Shown piece after piece: positions 53,357 through 62,556 of a stretch of DNA of 64,000 nucleotides. The position numbers and the translations under genes are program-made. Numbering within the stretch: position 1 is the stretch's first letter; the number at the start of each line of letters is the position of its first letter. The notes under the pieces are model-generated. The model did not search any database and was not told the origin of the DNA. It worked only from the letters and a program-made list of their open reading frames with translations. The DNA is from JAVBSN01 sp031556525 (GTDB taxonomy: Bacteria > Bacillota > Clostridia > Lachnospirales > Lachnospiraceae), in NCBI GenBank assembly GCA_031556525.1, contig JAVBSS010000014.1, forward strand, positions 75,256 to 139,255, in the 5' to 3' direction.

Positions 53357-53939
53357 AGTTAAATCCACCTACTTTTTGCTTTATTATTTGGGCATGTGTA
53401 AATACATAGTAATATAGTAATACTGCTAACACATAAAACACCAATCTGCCCACTACCGTATGCGCAATATAATATACATCATTTCCCCATATCTTTATCA
53501 TTGCACATATAGTAAATATTCTTATAACATTTGAAAAGAATATAGCTATACAACCTAATATTCCTATTACTATTCTTTGCCATATATCATATACTTGAAA
53601 AAATGCCAACAAAGATATAAATGCCATCATCTCTATAATCCCAGAGCACTCATAATCTACGTATAAAGATATTGACTCTCTAGTGACACTATTCGTAATA
53701 AACAAAATACTATAATCATGATACGATTCATACATTCCTGTAATATTTCCAATTACCCCTGTAACAGAAGTAACCAGCTGAACAAGAATGTCTGTAACAA
53801 CTGGTTGTATATAAATCATCATGAAAATAAATAGCCCAACACTACCAAATATATATGCAAAGAAATCTAGCTTACCTCTCTTAAACACACTCAGTAAATA
53901 TATCCATACTATAAAAGCAGCTAATACCAAAAAATTCAT
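53328..53939 (-). CDS. xrtG: Exosortase family protein, XrtG type
   Basis: A 203-residue polytopic protein with about six helices. The exosortase/archaeosortase catalytic triad is complete: Cys98 in DYECSGIIEM, Arg140 in FFSNVIRIFT and His160 in YYIAHTVVGRL, all at membrane edges as in the family. Exosortases are transpeptidase-like enzymes that cut C-terminal PEP-CTERM-like tails and join the protein to a surface component. The ATG overlaps the last base of the stop of the Firmicu-CTERM-like gene, its likely sole substrate. Identification as XrtG rests on the Firmicute background, length and its operon partners. Confidence 0.88.
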   Translation of the reverse strand: MNFLVLAAFIVWIYLLSVFKRGKLDFFAYIFGSVGLFIFMMIYIQPVVTDILVQLVTSVTGVIGNITGMYESYHDYSILFITNSVTRESISLYVDYECSGIIEMMAFISLLAFFQVYDIWQRIVIGILGCIAIFFSNVIRIFTICAMIKIWGNDVYYIAHTVVGRLVFYVLAVLLYYYVFTHAQIIKQKVGGFNYAEHNKDSI

Positions 53940-55225
53940 TACGCTACCATCTTCTTTCTTTTTCTATAGTAATAAACTAAACCTACACTAGCTATACAAA
54001 TAATTATTCCAATATATGCTCCTGTTGAAGTTCCAACTGTAGTAACTTTATCTGGACCTATATTAGGGCTGTAAAATTCTAATTTAGCCCCATTTGAGAT
54101 AGTTCCTTCTGGCAAGCCATAAAGTTGTTCTAAATCCGATATGCTCATTCTAAATTCAAATGCATCATTAGGACTTCCTTCTAAAACTGTAATTGCAGCT
54201 TCACCTAGAGAGATATTTCCACCATCCCTATAGAACACACCATACCCTGTATGAATTCCATTAGAAAGGCCATAAGCACCGTTACCCCAGTCTATACTTC
54301 CATCGGAATTACATCCCCATATATTAAATGCTTTTTCTAATCCATTAACAGCTAAATATAATTCATTTACTGGTATCTGTTGTTGATATAAATCACTCAT
54401 TCTTATATGAACATATACATAATCACCACTTACGATTATCGCACCTTTGTGGTATTCATTAATAGCACCATCTGAATTATGACTACCATATGATATTAAT
54501 GTCTTAGGTATATTTTCCCAATCATCATAATACCCATCAATAGCAAAGCTACCACTACTTGGTACTGAAGTTTCCGTAGAGTCTTCTGTTGCAGTTTCTG
54601 TTGCTTCTGTTGTATCTTCACTGCTAGATTGCTCTTCAGTAGTAACTTCCTCTGTATCATTTGGTACATTATTTCCATAATCTAATGCAGTAATACTAAC
54701 ACTTCCACCATCACTCCAACTAGCACTAACAGAAGATACATCATAAGGAATATCGTTATATGCACTTCCATCATCTCCATTAGATGTAAATACTGTGCGT
54801 ATAGGAACCTTAATCTCCCATCTATTAACACCTTCTACTCTTGTTACTTTTCCTGATGCATTATTAATAGCACTACTCCAACTATTTTGAACATTCAAAC
54901 TAAAGGTACTATCAACACCTGAATAATCTGTTCTCGACACCTTAATACTTTTACTTGTTCCATCAACATTTAAGTTAATAGTAGGGTACCATGTATCCCA
55001 TTGCTCACTGGTATTCTCTACAACATATAAATAGATATATGTGTCATCGTATACCATGCTAGCACTACCATAATATGCATTTCCACTCAAATCATTTGAC
55101 GGAATACTAGACCAATCTGAAAAATCACCATCTACACTAATTCCCGCACTACTAGCATAGGATACATTATTAAACATACCAATAACTAACATTGCTATTA
55201 GAAAAACTGATAATTTTTTCTTCAT
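53939..55225 (-). CDS. Surface protein with Firmicu-CTERM-like sorting tail, likely XrtG substrate
   Basis: A 428-residue exported protein. Signal peptide 1-24 (cut after SYA). Two homologous domains start with the same motif DGxxxDWxxIP: residues 32-42 and 230-240, separated by an acidic Thr/Glu/Ser linker (about 191-222) suited to O-glycosylation. The tail has VGTSTGAYIGIIICIASVGL followed by VYYYRKRKKMVA: short conserved motif, helix, basic end, like the Firmicu-CTERM sorting signal. The repeated domain looks like a beta-sandwich carbohydrate- or heme-binding (DOMON/CBM9-like) fold. AAGGGGATG lies before the start; 12 bases after the large membrane gene. Confidence 0.82.
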   Translation of the reverse strand: MKKKLSVFLIAMLVIGMFNNVSYASSAGISVDGDFSDWSSIPSNDLSGNAYYGSASMVYDDTYIYLYVVENTSEQWDTWYPTINLNVDGTSKSIKVSRTDYSGVDSTFSLNVQNSWSSAINNASGKVTRVEGVNRWEIKVPIRTVFTSNGDDGSAYNDIPYDVSSVSASWSDGGSVSITALDYGNNVPNDTEEVTTEEQSSSEDTTEATETATEDSTETSVPSSGSFAIDGYYDDWENIPKTLISYGSHNSDGAINEYHKGAIIVSGDYVYVHIRMSDLYQQQIPVNELYLAVNGLEKAFNIWGCNSDGSIDWGNGAYGLSNGIHTGYGVFYRDGGNISLGEAAITVLEGSPNDAFEFRMSISDLEQLYGLPEGTISNGAKLEFYSPNIGPDKVTTVGTSTGAYIGIIICIASVGLVYYYRKRKKMVA

Positions 55226-55237
55226 AATATCATCCCC

Positions 55238-58200
55238 TTAATCGCTTACCATACTCTTTGCTCTTTTTCTTAAATATACTATATATCCTATCAATCCTAC
55301 AAACCCGCATATAGAAAGCACTAATCCTTCTACAAAATACGGATAATTCATATCTACAACCGTACTACCACTGTTAACAACTATAAGACTATTTTCTTCA
55401 TGATATTCTCTATCACTACTAAAAATATCTATATTAGCCAATGTTGTATTAACATTATCATACTCACTGTTAATAATAATTTCTCTATCATTATAAATTA
55501 CTTCTATTGGAACTATCTCTCTATCTGGAGTTTCTCCAATTTCCAACCCAAAAATATTCGAAAGTAGTTCTAATCCTATTATATCATGATTTGATTCGAC
55601 ATAATATACAAAATTATAACCTAAAAATACAATATTTTTATTATCATTACTCCCCGAAAAACTTATTTCTGTACCATTTATATCGGAATATCCCGTAATT
55701 TCATTAATACCTATCAAATAATTAGCTTTCCATTTACCTCCGTCAGTGTTAAATCCACTAGTCTTATACTGCTCTCCGTTATAATATATAGCCGGAAAAT
55801 TATCACTAAAGGTAATTGTCTGTACCTGTACTCCAAATATTTCTTGAAGATTAGTCTCCGAATTAACTGGTACTTTGTTCATATCTATATATATTTTTGT
55901 TCCACTATTTGATACTTCTTCTAATAGTTTTTCCGCATCTTTCTTGTCATCATAAGTAAAATCAGATAAGTAAATTATCTCATAATTCGACAGTTCTTCT
56001 ACAGTATAATCATTTATATTGTAAGAATCACCTTCTTTAAATGTAGGGTATATAGTCGCTATATACCTAGCCACATTACCTATAGCTATATTATCATATT
56101 CAGTAATTACACCAAAACTACCTTCCACATCTTTATGGAATAATATAGTCTTTTCAGTTAACCTAATCAATTCATAGCCTTGCTTTTTTCCTTCTTGAAT
56201 TAATTTATCAACATCTCTCTCTTCGTCTTTAAGACATGTTACATCAAATATCAGCGTATCCGCACCTAATTCAATACTTCTATCAAACACATAATAATAT
56301 CTTCCATTATCAATAGCCTCATTTAGCATAACTATATTCTTCGCAGTCCTAGCGCCTTCCCAACCAGCACCAAACATATATTGTACCTTGTTTTCAACGC
56401 CTGTAACATAATACGGTGCAAATGCACCATAAGTGCTAAGATCGAATATTGCCATCCTCTGTACAGTTATATCTTTTGCTTCATTTATTAAGAGTTTCTG
56501 CCCTGTCTCATATTGATATTCTTCTACACTGTCAATTCTGTTTTCTTTTTCCTCATAAATATATTTATATGACGGAACACAATCCAATAATAACAATACA
56601 CCAATAACTACAATTACATATCTTTTCAAATCTTTCCATAATAAGATTGATAGCATTACAAAAGCAAATGATATTGGGACAAATCTTATCATCCACAAAT
56701 ATTGACTTAATGGAAGCTTCTCAAACAAATAATATACTGATTCTGTGGTACATAAAAATATTATCAAACCTGTTAAAAATCCCGGTCTAGATTTTTTATC
56801 TCCTAAAAATACACCCATTAGACATATTATAAATATAGACAATCCATAATAAAACACAGATAGGTCTCCAGTAAATCTTGGTATTGGGTTAAGTGATACA
56901 AATGCACTTTCAAAGAAAAGTTTCATTACTTGATTTCCACCATCTGAATTACCAAGACCACTTCCATTCAATGATGGTATTAACCACAATCCAGTTATCA
57001 TAAATCCTATAACTGCTGATACAGCTATCATTTTCACTTCCCTATAACACTTATTCTTCTTGCCGTATATTAACAAAAATATAAATAATGTAACTACTGC
57101 CATTATAGCAATACCAATATGACATAGTCCTATAAACGCTATTATAAATGTTATTGGTATAATATTAGTCCATTTCTTATCCTGAACAAGTTTCACCACA
57201 AACAATAGTAAAAACGGTAAAGTTGTATTAATAACTACTCTTGGTAAATTACCATCTAATATAATCAACCTCATATTTTCTGGCAGGAAAAACCAAGCAA
57301 CACCAATAAACACAGATAATCCTATTCTATCTAATTTAACCCCTAATAAAAGCCAACCAATTGCTCCTATCAAAAACACTAATCCAACAAACAATATATA
57401 TCCATTTAGCATTGATCCCGCTATTGCTTCACATCCCGCTAAAATATATAATGGCGCTGGCGCCCAATAACGCATAATTTCAACACCGTTATACCACATA
57501 TTATCATATAGTGGATACCAATTGCCTTCTAATATACTATTAAGTAACACATCTGCTCTATATATATGACATAAAGTATCTGAGCCCTGTGGATAATTAC
57601 CACTAATTCTTATTGAATATATAATTCCAACAAAAATAGCTATGAATAACGTTAGTCCACCCACAATCTTACAAACCTTAAATAATATATCCTTACTCGT
57701 TACTTTCTCATTATTAGCTTTCGTAACTTCTTCATTTTCTTCTTTATTTACAACTTCTTCTACACTATCTATTGATTCCTGCTTCTCATTTTCTGATACA
57801 TGCTCACTATCACTCTCTACAGTCGCTGCCACTTCTAATTTATCGTCATTGCTATGATCAAATTCTATAGCCTCAACAAGCAAATAAGGCATAGCCCCTA
57901 TCTCATTTACATCTTCATCTAATATCTTATCAGAAACTGAATATGTTCTAACAGGATTCTCAAATATATCTAGTCTTAATAGTTCAAAACTTAATTCTCT
58001 TGCCTTATCCACCCAATTTTCATAGAAAATATCAGCTATGCTCTCTATAGTTGTTGATTTATTTCTAAACATATCTGTGTCCGATAGTATTTTATTCTGA
58101 AAAGGTTGCAACCATTCATTAACCTCTTTTTCTGTATCATTAAAGAAGTCAATTTCTTCATTTAAATCATTTAGATACAATACAATTGTAAATGTATGAA

Positions 58201-58282
58201 AATGAATATTATCTACATTACCATCTATATTGGAATGACCAGCATGCAATTCAAATTTTAACTTATATCCTTTAAATGACAT
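55238..58282 (-). CDS. Large membrane protein with N-terminal PTPS-like domain (PTPS-related family)
   Basis: A 1014-residue protein. Residues 1-135 repeat the QueD/PTPS-like pattern seen in the small gene downstream (His in HAGHS, IHFHTF, then IESIADIFYENW and IFENPVRTYSV), again without the catalytic cysteine. An acidic linker (about 145-195) leads to about ten helices (200-595) of the type found in the 6-pyruvoyl-tetrahydropterin-synthase-related membrane family and YfhO-like glycosyltransferases, then a long external region (600-980) and a final helix with basic end. ATG at 58282 is chosen because AGAAGGA precedes it. First gene of the operon. Probably a polyprenyl-phosphate-sugar-dependent glycosyltransferase (inference). 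Confidence 0.8.
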   Translation of the reverse strand: MSFKGYKLKFELHAGHSNIDGNVDNIHFHTFTIVLYLNDLNEEIDFFNDTEKEVNEWLQPFQNKILSDTDMFRNKSTTIESIADIFYENWVDKARELSFELLRLDIFENPVRTYSVSDKILDEDVNEIGAMPYLLVEAIEFDHSNDDKLEVAATVESDSEHVSENEKQESIDSVEEVVNKEENEEVTKANNEKVTSKDILFKVCKIVGGLTLFIAIFVGIIYSIRISGNYPQGSDTLCHIYRADVLLNSILEGNWYPLYDNMWYNGVEIMRYWAPAPLYILAGCEAIAGSMLNGYILFVGLVFLIGAIGWLLLGVKLDRIGLSVFIGVAWFFLPENMRLIILDGNLPRVVINTTLPFLLLFVVKLVQDKKWTNIIPITFIIAFIGLCHIGIAIMAVVTLFIFLLIYGKKNKCYREVKMIAVSAVIGFMITGLWLIPSLNGSGLGNSDGGNQVMKLFFESAFVSLNPIPRFTGDLSVFYYGLSIFIICLMGVFLGDKKSRPGFLTGLIIFLCTTESVYYLFEKLPLSQYLWMIRFVPISFAFVMLSILLWKDLKRYVIVVIGVLLLLDCVPSYKYIYEEKENRIDSVEEYQYETGQKLLINEAKDITVQRMAIFDLSTYGAFAPYYVTGVENKVQYMFGAGWEGARTAKNIVMLNEAIDNGRYYYVFDRSIELGADTLIFDVTCLKDEERDVDKLIQEGKKQGYELIRLTEKTILFHKDVEGSFGVITEYDNIAIGNVARYIATIYPTFKEGDSYNINDYTVEELSNYEIIYLSDFTYDDKKDAEKLLEEVSNSGTKIYIDMNKVPVNSETNLQEIFGVQVQTITFSDNFPAIYYNGEQYKTSGFNTDGGKWKANYLIGINEITGYSDINGTEISFSGSNDNKNIVFLGYNFVYYVESNHDIIGLELLSNIFGLEIGETPDREIVPIEVIYNDREIIINSEYDNVNTTLANIDIFSSDREYHEENSLIVVNSGSTVVDMNYPYFVEGLVLSICGFVGLIGYIVYLRKRAKSMVSD

Positions 58283-58329
58283 AAACATCCTTCTTTCTAA
58301 GTATTCATAGTTACCTTATCATACTTTAT

Positions 58330-58359
58330 ATTTTAACACAATATTTATGAACAGTACAA
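58330..58359 (-). promoter_or_regulatory. Probable promoter of the exosortase operon
   Basis: Minus strand TTGTAC, 18 bases, TAAAAT, about 45 bases before the first start codon. Confidence 0.45.
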
Positions 58360-58399
58360 ATTTTGGTTATAATTGTAGACTTTTAATATAATATGCGAT

Positions 58400-58435
58400 A
58401 AATAAAAATAAGTCCACAGAAATATCTATGGACTT
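58400..58435 (-). terminator. Terminator of leuS
   Basis: Minus strand AAGTCCATAGA pairs with TGTGGACTT around TATTTC, then ATTTTTATTT. Confidence 0.82.
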
Positions 58436-58459
58436 ACTATAAATTTATTCATTTTTTTA

Positions 58460-60871
58460 TTATTTACATACAATATTTACTATTTTTCCCGGAACATAAA
58501 TCTCTTTAATAATATTATCTGTAAGCTTGTCAGCAACAATTTCTTTGGCTTTGCTAATTACACTATCCTTAGCTTCATCCTTAGATATCATTACTACTCC
58601 TTTTGTTTTTCCGTTGATTTGTATTGCAATCTCAACTTCGTCATCAACTAAAGCTGCTTCATCATATGTTGGCCAAGTGTTATCAAATACACTTCCTTCT
58701 CCGCCAAGCTCTTGCCATAACTCTTCACTAATATGAGGAGTAAATGGTGAAAGTAATATAATAGCAGTTTTTAAAGTTTCCTTATCAACCCCTGTAGTCT
58801 TAGTAAGTTCAACAAATTTATTATTATACTCCATAAATCCACTTACTACAGTATTCAAACTAAATTGATTCAATCTGATAGTTATATCATGAGCAAGTCT
58901 ATTTCTTAGCTTTACAAGCTCCTTAGTCTCTTCAACTTCCTTGTCTTTGTTAGTCATTACCATTGTATAGAATCTGTTGATGAATCTGTATACACCATCT
59001 ATTCCTCTATCATCCCATTCTGAATCTAATTCAGGTGGCCCAACAAATAATTCATATAATCTTAGTGAATCACAACCATAATCTCTAACTAAATCATCTG
59101 GTGATACTACATTTCCCTTTGATTTAGACATCTTAATACCATTTTTACCTGTTATCATTCCTTGGTTAAATAACTTTGTAAATGGTTCATCAAAATCAAC
59201 TACCCCTATATCATTTAGGAATTTTGTATAGAACCTTGAATATAATAAATGTAATACTGCATGTTCAACACCACCAATATACATATCTACTGGAAGGTAT
59301 TTATTTGCTTTATCTTTATCAACTAAGGCTTCACTATTCTTAGGATCAACATATCTTAAGAAGTACCAACTTGAACCTGCCCATTGAGGCATTGTATTTG
59401 TTTCTCTCTTCGCTGGCTTTCCACAACAAGGACAAGTTGTATTTACCCACTCTTCAATATCAGCAAGTGGCGATTCACCTGTACCTGTTGGTTGATAACT
59501 CTCAACTTCTGGTAATAATAATGGTAATTCTTCTTCTGGAACAGGCACTGCTCCACAATCCGGACAATGTACAATCGGAATTGGTTCTCCCCAGTATCTT
59601 TGTCTTGAGAATACCCAGTCACGAAGCTTATAATTAGTAGTTTTCTTACCTAATCCTCTATATTCTATCATTGCAGGAGCTTCTTTTTTAAGAACAGCTG
59701 ATTCCATACCATTCCATTCTTCTGAATTAACCATAGTACCATTAGCATCTGTATATGCTTCTGTCATATTTTCAATTGCTACACCATCTTTTGATATTAC
59801 TTGTACAATTGGCAAGTCAAATTTCTTAGCAAATTCAAAATCTCTATCATCATGTGCCGGAACACACATAATAGCTCCAGTACCATAATCAACTAATACG
59901 TAATCAGATAACCATATTGGCACTTGCTTACCATTAAGCGGATTAATAGCATAACTTCCAGTAAATACACCTGTCTTCTCTTTATCTTGAAGTCTATCTA
60001 CACTTGATTTAAGTGAAGATTGATAAATATAATCTTCTACTGCTGCTCTTGTTTCATCTGTAGCTAACTTAGCTGCTAAACTATGCTCTGGAGCAAGAAC
60101 CATAAATGTTGCACCATATAAAGTATCTGGTCTAGTTGTATATACTGTAATACTTTCATCTGTTCCATCAATCTTAAAATCTACCTCTGCACCATTAGAT
60201 TTACCAATCCAATCAGCTTGCATCTTCTTAACTTTTTCAGGCCAATCTAATTTATCTAAGTCATCTAATAATCTATCTGCATATGCTGTTATCTTAAGCA
60301 TCCATTGACGTAGATTCTTCTTAGTAACATCTGAATCACAACGTTCACACTTACCATTTACAACTTCTTCATTTGCAAGACCTGTCTTACAAGAAGGACA
60401 CCAGTTAATTGGCATTTGCTTCTCATATGCCAATCCCTCTTTGAACATCTTAACAAATATCCATTGAGTCCATTTATAGAACTCTGGGTCTGTTGTATTA
60501 ACTTCTCTGTCCCAATCATATACAGCTGCTATTTCATTGATTTGTTTTTTAATATTCGATACATTTTCTGCAGTAGATATACTTGGATGTACACCTTGCT
60601 TTATTGCATAGTTTTCTGCCGGAAGACCAAATGCGTCCCAACCCATTGGATGAATAATATAATATCCGTTAAGCATCTTATAACGGCTCCATACATCACT
60701 TATAACATATCCTCTCCAATGTCCTACATGAAGTCCATTACCAGATGGATACGGAAACATATCTAAACAGTAATATTTTTCTTTATTACCATCATCAACG
60801 TTAACCGGATTTGCTTCCCAGTTCTTACGCCATTTCTCTTCAATTGCTTTATGATTATACATTGTAGCCAT
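58460..60871 (-). CDS. leuS: Leucyl-tRNA synthetase
   Basis: An 803-residue class I synthetase. HIGH box in PSGNGLHVGHWRGY, CP1 editing domain containing TTRPDTLYGATF, zinc-type cysteine pairs (NWCPSCKTGL, CERCDSD; CPDCG and CPCCG), and KMSKSKGNVV. AGGAGG precedes the ATG at good spacing. Single gene with its own promoter and terminator. No T-box or leader peptide was found in the about 90-nt leader. Confidence 0.98.
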   Translation of the reverse strand: MATMYNHKAIEEKWRKNWEANPVNVDDGNKEKYYCLDMFPYPSGNGLHVGHWRGYVISDVWSRYKMLNGYYIIHPMGWDAFGLPAENYAIKQGVHPSISTAENVSNIKKQINEIAAVYDWDREVNTTDPEFYKWTQWIFVKMFKEGLAYEKQMPINWCPSCKTGLANEEVVNGKCERCDSDVTKKNLRQWMLKITAYADRLLDDLDKLDWPEKVKKMQADWIGKSNGAEVDFKIDGTDESITVYTTRPDTLYGATFMVLAPEHSLAAKLATDETRAAVEDYIYQSSLKSSVDRLQDKEKTGVFTGSYAINPLNGKQVPIWLSDYVLVDYGTGAIMCVPAHDDRDFEFAKKFDLPIVQVISKDGVAIENMTEAYTDANGTMVNSEEWNGMESAVLKKEAPAMIEYRGLGKKTTNYKLRDWVFSRQRYWGEPIPIVHCPDCGAVPVPEEELPLLLPEVESYQPTGTGESPLADIEEWVNTTCPCCGKPAKRETNTMPQWAGSSWYFLRYVDPKNSEALVDKDKANKYLPVDMYIGGVEHAVLHLLYSRFYTKFLNDIGVVDFDEPFTKLFNQGMITGKNGIKMSKSKGNVVSPDDLVRDYGCDSLRLYELFVGPPELDSEWDDRGIDGVYRFINRFYTMVMTNKDKEVEETKELVKLRNRLAHDITIRLNQFSLNTVVSGFMEYNNKFVELTKTTGVDKETLKTAIILLSPFTPHISEELWQELGGEGSVFDNTWPTYDEAALVDDEVEIAIQINGKTKGVVMISKDEAKDSVISKAKEIVADKLTDNIIKEIYVPGKIVNIVCK

Positions 60872-60966
60872 AATCTTGTCCTCCTATATATTAAGCCTAT
60901 AAGCTATTTTTTAACTAATCGATATTCTACTTGCATTCTACCTACGTTTAAAAACACAATAGTATA

Positions 60967-60995
60967 ATTTTAACCATATTATATTAGTTTGTCAA
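60967..60995 (-). promoter_or_regulatory. Promoter of leuS
   Basis: Minus strand TTGACA, 17 bases, TAAAAT; start near 60960. Confidence 0.7.
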
Positions 60996-61012
60996 TCCTC
61001 TTAACTACATAC

Positions 61013-61055
61013 AAAAAAGAGTATTATAAAGCGTAAATACACCTTATAATACTCT
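61013..61055 (-). terminator. Terminator of the wall hydrolase gene
   Basis: AGAGTATTATAA and TTATAATACTCT arms, then five to six T residues on the minus strand, 15 bases after the stop. Confidence 0.88.
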
Positions 61056-61069
61056 ATAACATTCATACC

Positions 61070-62374
61070 TTAGTTGTAGAAACAATGATTACCTATTACT
61101 ATATAATCTGGATGCGCTGTAGTATCCACTCTACTAGCTCTATTGAAATATAAATAACTTCCTATATTATTACTTCCTGCCAATGCATCATTAGCTGCTT
61201 GTACTGCTGTCGATGATGGGCTCTTACTTCCGTTAACATATCCACTTAAAGATGATGTAACGCCAAATTGTCCAGGTGCATATATAACGCTTGAAACTGA
61301 TCCCCAGCCACTTCTAACTCTGTTAAGAATAACATTAGCTACTGCTAATTGTCCATCATAGCCTTCTCCACCTGCCTCTAAATATACAACACATGCTAGT
61401 AGATACGAATCATCTACAGCTACATTAGTTGTGCTTTGAGTTGTTGTATTTGTAGTATTTGATGTATTTGACGTATTACTATTTGTACTTCCTGAAGATG
61501 TAGTTGTCTTTTTAGTGTTTTCAGTAGCCTTTTTAACTGTTGCTTCTTCTTCGGCTTTCTTTCTATCTGCTTCAGCTTTTTCTATTGCTGCTATTTGCTC
61601 AATTGACAAAGCTTCTTCATACTTATACTCTACATCAATGTAATCTGCACATACAAAACCTGTTGGTACCTCACCTGTTTCTGCATCTGATTCACCACTA
61701 AGTTCTATCTCTACCCATTCATCATTACTCTCTACTACTTTAACTTCTGTCTCAATCTCTATGTAATCAACAATGCTAGCATCTGTAGATGCCTCTGTTC
61801 TAATACGAACACCCTCACTATTGATAATTCCTACTAACTCAATATTTTGCTCAGCAAATTGCTCTGCATCTATCCCTGATAGTACGTATTCACTCTTAAC
61901 ATAACCTTCTACATCACCAGACTTAATCTTAGTCCATTCACCTTCTACTGCGATAATCTCACCAATATTAGCAAATTCCATCTGTCCAGCTAATTCAGAT
62001 TCTGCTGAAGCTTCTGTTCTTATATTAAGTGTTCCCTCTGTATTCACAACAATCTTAGTGTCAAACTCTGATTCTGTTTTTGGAGCTACATCTGTTACTG
62101 CTGTTATCTCAGCGACTTCAGTACTTACCTCACTTACCATATCCTTAACTGCATCTATAGATACAATATCTATTGTAGCATCTTCATACATTGTAATAAC
62201 TGTAGTCTCTTCCTCTACATCAGTAGCAATTATAAGACCTACACATAATACTAATAACATTGATAATGTAATTGACATTACCATTATATTTCTTCCTCTG
62301 TATTTATAATTAAATACATTACGTTTCATGTCTGTAGTAAATCTATCTATTTTTTTACTTGCTTTACGCTTCAT
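61070..62374 (-). CDS. SH3-domain cell wall hydrolase (SleB/CwlJ type)
   Basis: A 434-residue membrane-anchored exported enzyme. A basic N terminus and one helix (about 30-52) act as an uncleaved signal anchor. Two bacterial SH3 domains follow (about 105-165 with LNIRTEAS, and 180-250 with VRIRTEAS), then a Lys/Glu helix, a Thr/Ser/Asn-rich linker and a C-terminal hydrolase_2 domain with ACVVYLEAGGEGYDGQLAVANVILNRV, containing the catalytic glutamate. This domain cleaves peptidoglycan in spore germination enzymes, though the SH3/linker layout suggests a vegetative role. ATG at 62374 is used because GGAGA lies eight bases upstream. Confidence 0.88.
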   Translation of the reverse strand: MKRKASKKIDRFTTDMKRNVFNYKYRGRNIMVMSITLSMLLVLCVGLIIATDVEEETTVITMYEDATIDIVSIDAVKDMVSEVSTEVAEITAVTDVAPKTESEFDTKIVVNTEGTLNIRTEASAESELAGQMEFANIGEIIAVEGEWTKIKSGDVEGYVKSEYVLSGIDAEQFAEQNIELVGIINSEGVRIRTEASTDASIVDYIEIETEVKVVESNDEWVEIELSGESDAETGEVPTGFVCADYIDVEYKYEEALSIEQIAAIEKAEADRKKAEEEATVKKATENTKKTTTSSGSTNSNTSNTSNTTNTTTQSTTNVAVDDSYLLACVVYLEAGGEGYDGQLAVANVILNRVRSGWGSVSSVIYAPGQFGVTSSLSGYVNGSKSPSSTAVQAANDALAGSNNIGSYLYFNRASRVDTTAHPDYIVIGNHCFYN

Positions 62375-62436
62375 CTTTGTTCTCCATTCCAATTATTAAT
62401 TATCTGTTATAATTGTTACGAATTTGTTACATACAA

Positions 62437-62465
62437 ATAATATCATTTAATAAATTGATTGTCAA
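62437..62465 (-). promoter_or_regulatory. Promoter of the wall hydrolase gene
   Basis: Minus strand TTGACA, 17 bases, TATTAT. Confidence 0.7.
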
Positions 62466-62556
62466 CCCTACATATGGTAAAATATCTTAAGGCAATACAT
62501 ACATATTGTACAATAAATCATTTTTTTGTATATTAATGGGGATAAGGAGCTGCAAA

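Noticed and set aside
60872..61012. T-box riboswitch upstream of leuS
   Set aside because: No specifier hairpin, no AGGGTGG-type T-box sequence and only about 90 nt of leader. The same negative result applies to cysS and glnS.
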